A stretch of 64,000 nt of DNA from Aptenodytes patagonicus (Eukaryota > Chordata > Aves > Sphenisciformes > Spheniscidae), in the NCBI RefSeq assembly GCF_965638725.1, contig NC_134952.1:58196065-58260064 (forward strand), in the 5' to 3' direction. The position numbers and the translations under genes were made by a program. The notes under the pieces were generated by a model that saw only the letters and a program-made list of their open reading frames with translations, did no database searches and was not told where the DNA came from. Of the stretch, positions 36,294 through 49,545 are shown piece by piece. Positions within the stretch are counted from its first letter, which is position 1; each line of letters opens with the position of its first letter.

Positions 36294-38188
36294 AATATCT
36301 GACCTGTTTACAGAAATGGAGCAGATTGAGAGCTTGCCCATACTGTTGTAGAAGGATGCCAACCTCAGCAGCAGTTTGCTTTTTTTCTTAAGATGACACA
36401 AACTTCCTGAAGTTCACCATCTAGCAGTTTGGAAGGGGAAGGAATTTTGTAGCACCTGTCTGGCAAAAAATCTGATGGTCATCTGACTCTTCCTGTGGGT
36501 ATGTGTGTGATGACTAACGGGTCTAAAAGAGACAAGGAGGTGGAGCAGAAAGGCACTGAAAGGGAATGCTTTTTTACTTCAATAAGTTTACAAAATCAGT
36601 AATTGCTGGCAGGAGCTCAGAAACTGTATGGCCAGTCAAGAGACGCAGTGATTCTGCACTTTGCCAAAGTAGCATTTTCTCAAAAGCTCTTCTGCAGCAA
36701 CCAGAATATATTAATTTTTCCACAGGTGGTGGAGCTGATGGGATGGAGTCTACCCAGCTTTCTCTCTTGTTGAAGGCCAGCGTTTTGCCCAATGAATACA
36801 CTGAAGCAGTATCAGCATAATGCTTTTTAAATTTTTTTTTTTAAATATCCTATTAAACCAGCAAAACTAACCTGATCCAACTCCAGCATAAGGCATGCTT
36901 GTTCTGGTATGAAACATCTTCTGGGGGTTAGTGTATGTTGTTTGGAAAGAGGATTAAATTGTACAGATAAGAGCCACTGGAACTGGGGCTGTTATGTCTG
37001 CATTAGATACTCTAACTATGGCCCAGTTTCGCAGGTGGACAAGATACTAGACTGAAGGAGCCTGGGACAACCAGGGTGTGGAGCCTTCCTCTTTCCTTTT
37101 TCTTCCCATTTTTCCCCTCCTGCTTCCTTTCAGTAACCCATACAGATGTGCCAGGAGGCCGCTCCTCCGCTAGGCATTGCTGGTGCGATAGCTGGAGCTG
37201 GCAAAATGCACTGACATCGGCTCCATCTCTCTGTTCCTTTCCCTTCAAAATTGTTACCTTCCAAATTGCAGTCTAAGCTTGCCCATCCTATTACTTGATA
37301 AAGCCCTCAGGAAGTTGCTGCATTTGAAAATGCTCTGTTAGACCTGGTTTACTCAAACCCTGTGTATAAGTTGCTAGTATATGTCTAGATCTTCAGTGGG
37401 TTCATGCAACTCAAAATAGATCCGCTAAAGTTAGTGGAGCTGCTCCAATTCACCCCAACTGTAGGTCTGATCCATCTTTTCTCATTTGGTTCTTTAACCA
37501 GCCCCTTTTTCTTGTTCCAACTTCTTTTCTCATCTACATTTACCACTCTAGTATTTTGAATTTTTATGCAGTCTGGTTTCATTTACTGTTAAAAATGCAT
37601 CTCCAGTATCAGGCACATCATTTTCTAAGCCTCCATCATGCCAAGTTAGTAAAACATCAGTTTTTCACTTCAGTTCCCAACCCATATGTTTTCAAGTAGC
37701 ACTAGGGAACCATTTTTTAAAGGACAGACTCCAGAGATGTCTTCTAATATCATCAGCAATGATAATCAAAAGCTGCTTCTGCAGAAGCCTGCGAGATTAT
37801 CAGTCTCTCAAAAGGAAATTCAGCAGCTTTTCTTGCAGTAACATTTATTCTCCACCCTTCCACCTCAAGCTATCGTTCACCTCAAGGTGGTGACACCCTG
37901 GACAACTCTATTTCCATATGCACTTCCTATTTAAGTGTCAGGAGGGACCCCTAATACAGGGTCAGAACCCCTCCTGGCTTTCTAAGGGAAATGTCACTCA
38001 AATGCTAATAACAGTTCATCATAGTTCATAGATGATGCAAGTTATGCCTCATTTACAGTTGCAAAACACCTCTGAGGAAGTTTTTTTTTTTCTTTTCAAA
38101 TTTAGACATAATTTCAGCTAGTCATGACATCAGTGTCAGGACTTAGACTCCTCCACAAAGGAACGCATTGCTAATTTCAAGCTGTTTA
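36294..38188. other. Non-coding stretch, no gene recognised
   Basis: Unique AT-moderate sequence with T-rich runs near 36829-36843 and 38081-38092. The facing frames at 36566-36820 and 36574-36801 are overlapping chance frames. No gene called. Confidence 0.5.
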
Positions 38189-38269
38189 CAGTTGGACTTG
38201 ATGATCTTAAAGGTCTTTTCCAACCTAAATGATTCTATGATTCCGTGATTCTATGATTCTGTGATTCTC
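38189..38269 (+). mobile_element. CR1 LINE, 5'-truncated 3' end
   Basis: 'AGTTGGACTTGATGATCTTA' followed by 'aaggtcttttccaacctaaa' is the CR1 3' UTR end. It is followed by four to five imperfect copies of the CR1 octamer ATTCTATG (38232-38266). Only the last ~80 bp of the LINE inserted, which is typical of avian CR1. The low divergence of the tail suggests a relatively young avian subfamily. Confidence 0.92.
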
Positions 38270-41200
38270 TGTTTTGGCTAATTCTGGTCAGGCCCAGAGG
38301 TAATACAGCCTGTTCCTGTCCTGTGACTGGCAGCGTGCTGGATGTTTATGAATATCCACGTAATGACCATCATTTCTGCAAACCTTCCTGCTAGTAACCT
38401 CTTTGACAAGGAGAGTAACATAGAGAACAAAGGGGCTGGGGTGGCCCTGTTAAAAAGTTCGACCAAATACTCTCCAGAATTGCTTTATCATCAGCAATCT
38501 CATTATTTTGCACTCATTGCCATTTCTCACTATTTCTTTTCCTACTCTCCTATCCCTCCAAATTTGTCTCGTCAAAATGTTCTACTTCCTTTTCTTCTTC
38601 CTCTTCTTCAATTTCTCAGACAATGTCTTCAAGACTTACCGCCCCTCCCATCCTTCCCCGCAGGGTGGAAGCAGTTCATCATCACCTGGGCCATGAGGGT
38701 ACATCTGGAGCCCAGTAGAGCCTCGCTGACTCCTGGAAAAGGATGACAGGTCCTTTCCTGCAATTCTAGAGATGGTCGTCGCCTGCCTTGGCTTGTGCCT
38801 ACCTCTTCTCAGGTAAACCCCTGAGCGTAATTTATTGGCAATGGAAAAAATTCAACTCCACTGAGTTTCTGTAGGGTCGAGAATATAAGCCCTTGCTTGG
38901 CCATGAGGGCAGCAATATAGTGAAAAGCAACAGCAACCAACCTCTGCAACCCTCCCCGGCCAGCCTTGCTCTCCTTAAACTTTCAGAAGAGTGGTTTGCG
39001 GTTGTCTTCAGCACACCCCCCCCAAAAAGCCCGGGTGAAGCGGGGGAGCGGGCTGGGGCCGGGGGCTGCGCAGGGCTGTGACGGGGGGAGAGGCGTGCAT
39101 GGCACAGAAGTGGCTAAGGCAGGCAGAAGGGATCTGACCGCAGCCCGGACTGCGACAAGAGAAATTGAAATGTAAATTCTGCACCCCGGCAATAAATTTC
39201 ACAGCAGCCTAACTTTCCTAGGAATGACACCTTGGGCAGAGCCTGTGTGGCCCAGAAAGGAGCGGGTTTTAAATTTTCTAGAATTCCCTAATCCGCTTTA
39301 TCAGCTGCTTCTCCCTAAACTGCTGCTGCTCACTGAGAGATTTAAAGCTGCAGTGGCTTCTTCAAGGCCTCTTCCTGATTATTATGTTTATTCTCATCCA
39401 GTCAAGACAGAGAAACATTAGCATGTGATTTACAGCATGGGACCAGTCACAGACACCAGTACTCAATATTTGAAATTCAAGCAGTACCTACTTGCAGCAA
39501 ACTGGTCAGGATCAATCTAGAGATAAAAAGGAGGGCCAACCTTTTTAGAAGGCAGTAGAGATTCATCATCGAGGTCTGTCAGTCTTAGCCTGTCAAGCAA
39601 GATGCTGTGCATCGTTCCTAGGAACCAATGCATGCAATGGCACCCACACAGTATTAATACATGCCCCTGCGCTGGGTTTAATTCCTTTCTTTTTGTTAGG
39701 GTTGGTTTTTTTTTCTTGTAACCATCCGCTTTTCCTCACGTTTCAAGTCTTTGTATATATCCGTCAAGCAGGCAGTGGATTCAGGACAGGTTTTCATGCC
39801 AAGGCATTCCTTTACCTAATGAAAACAAGTGCACAGAACATAAGAGAAGTATCTTTAAATTAAAAATAGAGACAAAAAAAACCCTGAAGAAAACCAATAT
39901 CTGAAGGAAAACATTTTTTTTCCTAGAAAAATGCCTACTGAATGGATGAATCTCTATTTATTTCTTCTAATTTAGGTATGCACTTATAATTATACCCTAA
40001 TTAAATAAAGGAAAAGGACCATGTGTGGCAGATGAGAAATATATCCATATGTGAAGAGTCAAGAAAATCCAGATAAACTTCTGATGGCATGACACACTCA
40101 TGCAGAGTCGTCACTTTTCATAACAAATTTTCTCCCAAAGGCCCCCAGTTTGTATTATTAATGACATTTTTCCTAGCCCACATTACCATTTCCACCTGCG
40201 GGGAAAGAAGACAAAAACTTTTCTCAAGTTTGAAAGGACAAAGCGGTCTCAGAGCTACAAACATCAAATACTTTTACACAAGCCTTTGAATGGATTTCAG
40301 CTGCGGGGTTTTGTAAATGGATAAAGTGAGCAGCACTCCTGGCCTGAGACCCTGTGCCGGGGGGCTCAGAGACAAGGTATAGCCAAGTGGCAAACCTGGG
40401 GGGGGACAAAAAGCATGGAAAAGGCATGGAAAAGGCACTTCACTATGGTATGCCACAACAGCAGCCCCACGCAACGGAGCCCCTTCCAGCCTCCGGGACA
40501 CCAGTCCCATTTCACAGTAGCTTTGGTGAAGTGAGCACATTTGGACCCTGATTCAAGTCATGGGTAATGCTGACTGCTAGGAGCTAATTTAAGCCTATAC
40601 CGAAGAGTTGTGAGGAGCCGGGCCACTAGAGTAGTTTCAATCTGTTCCTCCAGGTTTCTGCTGGCTGCATGAAGCCTTGGATGCCATATCCTAAACGTCT
40701 GCCACTGACTAGCTGTCCCTCTTCTCTGTTTAACACGAATATCCTGTAATTGGAGTGTCAAGCTTCTTGCTGCCACCACTGAGGAGGAGGATACGGAGGA
40801 GGAACCAGAAGAAATCCGCCTTTGCCGTAATGAATGCATGCAGTTCAGACCAGATTGGGCTGATCAGATGTTTTATTCCTCCTTTTCATCTCCTTTGTGG
40901 AGGCTCAAGCAGTACCAGAACACAGAGATCTCCTTTTAGGGCTTCAAACCCATCAAAGATCCGCTGGGTCCACTGTGCAGGGAGACAGGCAGGGAGGCTT
41001 TTTTGATGCATCTCTGTAATCTTTATGCTGCCGGTGCTTTTTGCATCTCTTGTCGGCTGTCGGTGTGGGGGCACCTGGCGGAGCCTTGCCACGGGAGGCA
41101 GGGGCCGGGGAGGCAGGCCAGGCTGCCATGCTGCTTTGGTGAGGCAGGGGACCCGCCACTTTACTCGGAGGGGGTGACAAATAGCTGGTTTTACCGAAGT

Positions 41201-44200
41201 CTCTGGTGCCTAATTGTGCAAGGCGGCACAAGCTTAGATGCAGTGCCCCCGCAACAAGGCACAGAAAGCACAAGCAGGCGTTTGCTGTGATGCTGTCAAC
41301 TCATTTACAGAGCTGTTTTTAGGGGCCTGGGCAGTAACTGCCACCGGCTGTACTCCATATGGCCTCTGGCATTTCCCTGCTGTTTCATGGCTATAGATGA
41401 GATCTGTGGTACCCAAAGGCCCTGGGCTTTTTTGCCCCCCAGCTGCTGCTAGCAACAGTTAGGATCCCTAAAGGAGCAATAAGAGGGCCGTTAGTGCAGA
41501 AAAAGTCCTAGTCGCCGCCATCTACGTTAGCTGTCAGAAGAGAGGAGTGCAAGGTCTGTTGGCTGGGTCGGAGCACCACAGTAACTCGTCCGTCCCACTG
41601 CCACTGCCCTGGTATCGCTTTGGTGATGCATGTGGCTACGCTGAGCTGAGTTGATACTCCTCTGGCCCGTCTTGGTATCATTGCGCATGGCCACCTGCTG
41701 TGTTTGTTTTGTTTGCTTGCCATCCTGATGGATGGAAATCAAAGCTTTCTTTGTCACCTTACTCCATTCACCTTAATCTAAAAAGGTACCTGTAGCTACA
41801 GCTGTCTGTGCCTTTGCAAGCCAGCCTTACCGCTCTTCCCACAGCGAATAACATCTACTCACTGACTAGCAACAGGAGATTTTAATATTGTTTTGTCGCC
41901 TTCTTTAGAAAGATCTGAAAGTGAATAAATCACACACGTGTCCCACTGCTAAAGCTATCGATCAGATGTGTAAGGATTGAACACTCGCAGAGATGTGGAG
42001 AAATCTGCATCTCTTTTCTAGGATCACACTTTCTTTTTTCTTAAATGCAAGATTTACAATTCTTATCTGGGAACGCATTTTAGTACCTAGTATTCCTGAA
42101 GTCAAAATTAACACTTGGAATGACCATCAAGTTAATGTTGACTGCTTTCCCACAGTTGTTCTGACCAGGCCTTTAAAAATCTGTTAATATCCTGGAATTT
42201 CCTACACCTATTTAAATAAATCTGACTTTTACAAACAAAGAGCAAACTCAAGAATAGACTGTATTTACCTTGGAGAGATATTCCAGATCTAGCTAAAAAA
42301 ATACAGGAGTCATTTGTAGTCAGAAATACAATTTAAGATCAGAACATTTGATTTTTTTGAATACACAGCTAAATAAGAAGAATTCCCACAGGCTTGAACA
42401 AATCATCACTAAATCCACATTTCAACAGAGAACAGGCAAACTGGACCAGATAACTCTTACGCAGTCTGGAGTATTTTACATCTCCTATTAATCTATTAAC
42501 TTTTTCACAATGTTGCCCAGAAAATGTTAGCATTCGTACATTGGGGTCCAAAAATAGCTTAGGAAAGAGTACTAGATAAAAAAGTACTTCCCTGGAAAGC
42601 AAGATTTAAAAAATATATTCCGTAAAAATGATTCTCTATAGATGCTCCAGAACACATTAAGCTAGTGGTGTCTAGGTTAAAAATAAACCATTGAAAGAGA
42701 GCTTTTATTTGCAACTCAGAGCAGGACTAGCTGTCTTTTTGCATTTAGCTAGTGCCGGTATGCATAAATTATTTTGTGTATCACTTAATTGCTGAAGGTT
42801 TGTACGTAATCACGTTGCAGTTCAAGCCTTTATCCTAGGGTAAGGAATTCCTTATGCACAGGCCTAAGTGAAGATGTCTTTCTGGTTTCTGCAGGAATCT
42901 GAATTGAAATAGATGTCACAGGCATTCCTGACCACAGCAAAACTCAGAAAATAGCCATCAATAGCCTTGGCCTTGTACAGCTGACCCTATTTGAACTATG
43001 ATTACTTCTCCAAAATTCACCCAGATTGTATTGGCAACCAGCATGAAGTATGAGCCCAGTATGCCCGAAAGACTAATAACTTAGCCATGAAGATCGGCTT
43101 CACATGCCGTGTTACTCGAGTCTGCCTTGGAGGTAAGAATGAGGAATAATTTCCACAGCGAGACAGAAAACAAATACAGCCCTGAAATGCATGCCAAATT
43201 GCCTTTGCATTTAGTTGCCTGCCAACATGCTAGTTATAAGATGGTAACAGCACCAAAAGTTTTTGTGCTGACTTGACTTCTTTGTCCACAGGGAATAATG
43301 ATGCTACCTAGGTGATGAAAGGCACACGAGTCCTTTCCTGGAATGACAAAGGACTGGAGAGCGCTGTGGTGCCTTCTCACGTTTACCTTGAGCTTTGCTA
43401 CATGTCTTCACTCATCCTACCTCACGAGCATCCAAACTCTGCCTGTGCCACTGAAGGAGTTGGTCGTATTGAGCCAGCGCTGGGTAACGCTGTCCATACG
43501 TGTGATTAAATCTCTGTGCCAGTGGGCAGAGGTTGTACCAACAGCCTTCTCAAGAGATGGTAAAAGCCATAGTAACAAAGTCAGGGCGCATGCATGATAA
43601 TAATGAGCATTTATTTCCACATCTATTTGCAAGGTTCCATTTACTGAAGTCCAACCACAGCTTCATCCTCCTACAGACGACCCCAGAGGAAATGCAGGCG
43701 CTTGCAGAATCTGCTAGGTGAATGGTGAACCCCAGGTAAACACACTGTTCATTCAGAAATATTTCAGGCTGTTTTCAGGAGCTAAGGGAATACTGATTTC
43801 TGATCGTGCTTACCTCTTAAAGGGGAGCATGCAATTCTCAGTGGTAACTTTCCATTTCAATGGCTACTGAAAGAAATCTGGTTTTGGAATTGCCTTTCCT
43901 TATTTATGTAAAAATCCTTTTATGCCGTTAAGATACTTTGCAAAGAGAAACAAGATCTAGGGGCTTGTCGAGGCACAATTTTCACTACCCAGTAGAGTTA
44001 GTCTCATTAAAATGGACCTCGTCTCCTTGCTGCTTCTGCACATACTGTCAGTTTATCACAGATCATCTGACATCTCTAAAAGGGAAAGCATGAGGTGTGC
44101 ACACAGGCGTAAGCTTCTTAGGAAAGCCCTTCCCAAAAAAAACCCTGCAGGGACACCTCCCTGCCTCCCTCCCCGCAGCCCAAAGCGTGCCTATACAGCC

Positions 44201-45230
44201 ACGAGGGTCTGCGGCTGGCTGGGGCTGCCTGCCTGCCCTCCTGCCCAGACCCCGCGCCAATACAAGGCAGGCCAGTTTGGGGCTTTCAGGCAGTTCTCGG
44301 AGGTGGTGGGCCTGAATGTTGGTTTACCCTTGAGTTTTGGGCTGGGAGCTAGGAAACAGCAGAAGCACCTGGATGAAAGAAGACAAAAAAGCCCTCTGAG
44401 ACCTCCTCCAGGTCAATGAGGAGTGCAAATCCCACGCTCTGCCTGACAAAAGGCAACAACCGGAAAATTACCAGGGGACAGAGGGGACACTGAAAAACCC
44501 CCAGGACATGGAGCAGTGTGGCTGCAGGAAGCACAGGGGATGAGGGCGGTCGGGGGGAACCACCATGCCTGCCGAGGAAATAAAATGCCCTTTGCCCCTC
44601 ACATGGGCTGGGGTGTGACAGCTCCCAGCAAAGAGCTGCTGCTGCCTTTTCTCCTGAAGCCGGAGGGCAAAGCCTCAACAGGAGATGCTGCAGCACTCAT
44701 GTGGGCCCGGCGAGGGGAGTCCTCGGTTGATGGGCGAGGATGGCTGCGTGCTGCAGGGAGCTGCTGGCCCTCCAAGGTGGCCTCGCTGAGGACCACTCCC
44801 TCCATTCCCGAGGACAGAAATGCCCCCAGAGGGAGCTTGCTGTGGGAGACGTAAATTCTCCTGTTGGTTTCTGTGTGACAGCAGTAAATTCTTTTATTGC
44901 TCCTTAAGCTGAATTTTCCATGGTCAGTTTTCCTAGGAGACTATTTTTGCATGCATTTCCTTGTCTCCTGGACAAGACCAAGACAAATTTGAAGCCAGCC
45001 CATTGCAATAACTCAGCTCCACACAAGCCCGGTTCAGTAGCAGTGGGGGAAACAAACAGTCCGGGGATTGATGGGAAGAGAGATTTAAATGGTGAAGTAG
45101 AGTATCTTACACTGGCTGGGGATTCAGTGGGTTTTCAACATAAACTGGCAGAGACTGGAAGGCAGGCAGGGGAAATGGAGGCAATAGCAGGAAAAGAGGC
45201 TGTGGGACAAAGCAAGTCCCTTTGTATAGG
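38270..45230. other. Non-coding stretch, no gene recognised
   Basis: This stretch holds several exon-like but unsupported pieces. A long pyrimidine tract ending in CAG lies at 38580-38620. A frame without stops at 40709-40939 has an acidic Glu-rich start, and GC-richer patches lie at 39010-39110, 40990-41160 and 44140-44850. Frames in these patches (up to 135 codons) are on both strands and have no recognisable domains. No repeat family was named. Confidence 0.45.
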
Positions 45231-45246
45231 TATATGTATACATATA
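45231..45246. repeat. 16-bp perfect AT palindrome
   Basis: TATATGTATACATATA is self-complementary. It is likely a short TA/CA microsatellite derivative. No function assigned. Confidence 0.6.
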
Positions 45247-46547
45247 TATGAACGAATGTTGAATATTTAGATTAAAACCCGCTCTTATCCAATATGTAAA
45301 ATGCACAAGTGTTTAACCTGAACCCAAGACTTTGCCTCTGACAGTCCCTCTGCTCCCCCAGATATGTTTGTCCCAGGCAGTCCAACTGGAAAAACAAACA
45401 AAAAAGAAAACCAAACCCAAATCAGCAACAGCAGTACAGAAACAGAAAAGTTTTCTTATAAAGCGCCAGTCAAGGGCCCTCTAATTGAATGCCCGGGGGT
45501 GTGGTGTGTGCTTCCCCTGGGGGATTTGCCTCATCCCCTCGCAGCAGCCTTTGACACTGGGAAAGCAGTTTTCCGGCAGGAGCAGCGTGGCCCTGCCAGC
45601 GCTGACCCACGCTCTCCCCATCAGCGGCGCCGCGCGCTGCCTTCACCGACAAAACATCTAAACAGGGAGCTAAGGTGGATCTTAAAGAGAGAAAAATAGC
45701 CACGGTCAGAGGAGGAACGCTGAACTAACAAATTCCACACGCAAAACCCCGCGGGGAGGCGTCGATGTTGCTCCGTTTCCCGCACCGTACAGGTGACATT
45801 GGTTAACACGTTAAAATGGCTCATGCGTCATTAAAGGAAAATGGGATCGAAATGAATGATGCTGGATGCGGGAGGCAAGCTCTTTAAATTCCCAGCTGTA
45901 AACGCCGGGTTTGTGAATAAGCCACTGCCACCAGGTACTTTGGAGGAAAAGCCTAGCTAATAATCGGAGAAAATGGCATGGCACAAAACTCTCCGAGCGC
46001 TTGGCCTGGAGGCTGTGTGTCCATTAGAGGAAATCAGAAAGTCAAAACAGACACTGTGTAATTTCTCTGTACTTGCATTAACCATATCCCCAACACTCGC
46101 AGTGTGGTTCACTTTAGTATAATAAAGCACTTTATTCCACCCCATCACAGCTAAGTGTCCTCATCAGATGGAGTATCACAGTGGCTAGAATTGACTTTTC
46201 CATTAAGGAGATCGTGCATCTTGCTAAGACATTAGTCTATAGCTCCAGCAATGTTTTGATTATTTTTAAGAGGGCATAACTTGCTGATAAACATCCCCCC
46301 GTCCCAGCCCCAGAGGAACTTTTAATTTAGTAAAAATCCAAAAATCTTTTCATTGCTACTGTTTGGCGACTACCTTGGTAAAATATTTTGTCTAAATTGC
46401 AATCTGTTAATCCAGTTGTTTCACTGCACGGCAAATCGTTCCTTTCTAGGCACCGGAACCGTTTTCCTTGTGATGTTTTGTTGCATTGACTCTTTGGAGC
46501 CACTAAAATCAACAGAGCTGGCAAAGTGTGGGGCTCCCCTTTTTTGA
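45247..46547. other. Non-coding stretch, no gene recognised
   Basis: The segment 45470-45660 is GC-moderate with a few CpGs and a 111-codon frame lacking domains. The segment 45830-46100 has CNE-like texture but no decisive motif. No gene called. Confidence 0.45.
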
Positions 46548-46878
46548 CCTGGAGCAACTACCTGAAGGTTGAGCAAAGAAAAGTCTGAATAGGACTCTTC
46601 CCAGAGGTGCAGCAGGATAGGAAAAGAGGCAATGGATGCAAGTTGGCATGCAGGAAATTCAGATTAGATATTAGCAAAAAATTTTTTCACAAGAAGGGCA
46701 GTCAAAACACTGAAGCAGGACCCCACAGAGGCTGTGGTTTCCATCCTCAGCAATATTCAAACCCCATCTGGACAAGGCTCTGCACAACCTGATTTAATTG
46801 GCACTGCTTCGCGCAGGGGTTGCCCTACATGACTCCCGAGGTCCCTCCCAGCCTAAATTATTCTGCAATTCTGTGATC
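46548..46878 (+). mobile_element. CR1 LINE 3' end (about 330 bp)
   Basis: Follows the CR1 3' end from 'gagcaactacctgaaggttg' (46550) through 'cttcccagaggtgcagcagg' (46598), 'gttttcatcctcagcaatat'-like text at 46736-46756, 'ccccatctggacaaggctct' (46762) and 'gaggtccctcccagcctaaa' (46838). It ends in two octamer-like units, ATTCTGCA ATTCTGTG (46859-46875). It encodes no protein. It is more diverged than the copy at 38189, so it is older. Confidence 0.93.
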
Positions 46879-47269
46879 AGCACAGAGAACAAGAGAAGTG
46901 GGAAGGCAGCGTAGGCAATTTTACAAGCTCTTCATATTCACCATATGCCAGAGCCATCCAAGACCAAGCTGGATCCCCAAACATCCTATACCGATAGCCT
47001 CTACCCAACTGCGTACCGATGCCTGGGAGCTGCACCAGCTGCTGGGAGGGCGGCTGGGTAGGAGCATCCCTTCTCCGTGTTTGGAAGCCTGGCAGGGCTG
47101 AGGGCTTTTTAAGCATTTGTTGTACACCTGGGCACTGCCACGTGCCCTATGGAGCATCGTATGCGATGTCTTTCCAGGGTGGCGCCAAGGGCTCTTTGGC
47201 TGAAAAGTCCCGAGGTTAGTGTCATACAGTCAAATTATGCTCTCAGATTGCTGCGACCGCTCTGAGGTT
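46879..47269. other. Non-coding stretch, no gene recognised
   Basis: Unique sequence. Overlapping frames of 66-79 codons on both strands have no recognisable similarity. Confidence 0.45.
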
Positions 47270-47620
47270 TGACTGGATTGGTATAGCCGAGACCACAATT
47301 AATAATGGAGATTTCTGCAATTCATTTAACTGTTAGAAATTTCTGCTTGCCTTTTAATCCTTGAAGTCATTTTAACTCCTTGCTGACATATTTACATATT
47401 CGGGGTTTTTTTAATATATATATCTCTCTATCTGTAAAAGCATTAAGACAATATACAGATGCCTGTTAATGTTATAATACCATTGATAAGCAAGCGCTAC
47501 TCTGAGGCCACCTTAAGCCCTGCTGAAACTTAAATGCCAGGTTGTTATTGTGGCATGTTTACTCTCACTTCTAGCTGCATTTTACTGTTTGGCTTCCTAA
47601 ATCTCAGCAGGGAAAGGACA
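47270..47620. promoter_or_regulatory. Candidate conserved non-coding element
   Basis: Two repeat-free blocks (47270-47395 and 47440-47620) are separated by a TATATATATCTCTCTATC microsatellite at 47413-47432. They contain CAATTAATAATGG, GCAATTCATTTAAC and TGATAAGCAAGCGC words. The pattern of block, microsatellite, block is typical of conserved enhancers, but it is unproven. Confidence 0.25.
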
Positions 47621-48199
47621 GCTTAGCTCCCTTGAAGACCGTGCTGCTCTGAAATGATGACTGTTGCTGTGGGGGAAGGGGTTGCACTCTGTGCAACATG
47701 ATTTGTAGGACCCTCTATAAATCATTTACCAGCATGCCTTCACTGCAAGCCACAGGCTTACAATGTGTGGAGCTTTAAGAAATGTAAGCAATAACAACAC
47801 GCAAAGGACAGACATCTCTAAAACCCTTGCCTGGAAAACCAAAAGTCTTTATTTAAGTTATAAGGACAAGCACTGAAAGCATTTTAATGGGTGAGTGCCT
47901 TACTGCGCCACCACCATGTGTTATACAAACAGCTGCTTCGTGGCTTCAGAGGCAGACGGGGAGGGGGGCTTGGCCAGCCCTGCGAGAGCGGTGCGGCTGC
48001 GACTCTCGTGTCTCCCTCTTGAAGTCCTTAATAAATCACCCTGCCATGTTCATAAAGTGGAGTTGAGCAGCAAAGCAAAGGCCTGAGCATGCAAACCCTA
48101 TTGCAAAAAAAGGGGCTTTTAAAAGGGGAGGGCAATACCTTCCATTTCTGTCACAGAGCAACACCCATGCGTGATTGCGGACAACACCAGAGCAACTGC
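47621..48199. other. Non-coding stretch, no gene recognised
   Basis: Unique sequence with short frames only. An A-rich/T-rich patch lies at 48104-48124. No feature named. Confidence 0.45.
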
Positions 48200-48480
48200 T
48201 GGGGACCTAACGTGGAGGCATTACATTTTTCTTACTGCTGGAGGAGCTTCCCGGCATCATTCTTATGCCAAATGGAAGTGCTGATACAGATTTAAAGTGA
48301 TAATTAATGTCAGTCAGCATTATTATAAATAGAAACCCTGTCTCAAAAAATATTTCTCTTTTTGACAATGGATTTGGTGATACAGCGATCCTCCTTCCAT
48401 TGTCAGGTGCTTCACTTAATAGCATACAGCACGGTGATTAGAAAATAAGCACTCCACAATATCAGTAAAGATTGCATTAA
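48200..48480. promoter_or_regulatory. Candidate conserved non-coding element
   Basis: Unique and repeat-free, with GTGATAATTAATGTCAGTCA then GCATTATTATAAATAG (48297-48331). The near-inverted words CAATGGATTT and CCATTGTCAG lie at 48366 and 48397, and GGTGATTAGAAAATAAGC at 48433. Its homeodomain-rich texture is among the most convincing in the window. No alignment is available. Confidence 0.32.
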
Positions 48481-48989
48481 ATGGATGAAGAACTGAGGTA
48501 TTTTTGAGTGGGATTCAAACGGAGATGTTTCCGCTGCAGGTCAGAACTGACCGAGACATTGAAAACATTTTCCACCCAAGACTCTTCATGAAATCTAAAA
48601 GATGTGACAGGTAGCAACAGGTCTGTCACAAGGATGGGGTCAAGACCACCAAATACTCTGATGGAGCCGAGGAGTTCATTTTTTCCCATTTTATTGCCTG
48701 AAGGAGACAGGCCTGGGGGATTCATTTTATTATCTTCCATGGACCACAGTCCCTTTCCAGGGCAAATCTGCTGTGGAGCTGGGACAGGAGGCACTAGGTC
48801 AGCATCCTATGTTAGGTGCTAGCCATCTCTCTAAAAGTCCCTCAGAAAAACTGTAAATCATGTGGAAGATGGAGCAACATTTGGTAAGATAGCCTCACTC
48901 AAACAATTGCATCTACATACAGGCAGGTGTAAAGGCTAGGGATGTGGAGTGGAAGCCACTCCTGGAAATGGGCAGCAGGGTAATCCCAC

Positions 48990-49545
48990 AATAACGGCAA
49001 AGGGTTTAAGGTCATAGTGGACAAGCAGCTGAACACAGGTTGCCAGGGCAAAGCCGCACTAAAAAGAGGTAAAATAAACCCTATATACAAAGAGGGGAAT
49101 GTGAGCAGATTCAGGCACACGCTTTTTAGGTTGTATATAGTCTAGATGAGGCCAGTTCCTGACAACACTCAACTCCAGAGTTCATCTTTTTTAATAAGGG
49201 TGTAGCAAAATTGGTGACTGCACAGAAAAAAAAGCCACAGCAAGTGCCACAAAAATGGTTTAAGAGCTGAAGAAAGTGCTTTAGAGTGAGAAATGTAGAG
49301 AGCACAATCTGTTTAGCTTATCAAAAAGAAGACCGAAAGGTGGCTTGATTACAATGTACTATTACCTTCATGAAACAGTGGGAACAGTGAAGTTCTTTAA
49401 TGCGAGAGATAACAAGACCCAGTAGCTGGAAGCTTGAGACAGACAAATCTGAGACGGTAGGAAGGCATTTTTAAGAAGGGTGAAAAGCTCTGAACAAGGT
49501 ATTGATGGAAGTAATGAATCCCCCACCTCTTAGTGTCTTCTGATC
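48990..49545 (+). mobile_element. Ancient CR1/L3-like LINE (end of ORF2 and 3' UTR), decayed
   Basis: Word order matches older CR1 families known from turtles and crocodilians. 'gtttaaggtcatagtggaca' and 'agcagctgaacacaggttgc' lie at 49004-49045. 'ctgtttagcttatcaaaaag' and 'accgaaaggtggcttgatta' lie at 49309-49351. 'ataacaagacccagtagctg' and 'agacagacaaatctgagac' lie at 49409-49455. The first part corresponds to the C-terminal end of ORF2 (reverse transcriptase protein), but frameshifts and stops have destroyed it. It may begin further upstream (about 48870). Confidence 0.82.

Noticed and set aside
38560..38700. Long pyrimidine tract ending in CAG, resembling a splice acceptor
   Set aside because: The frame beyond it carries no recognisable protein and no donor of matching quality was found. 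The pyrimidine tract alone is a simple-sequence feature.
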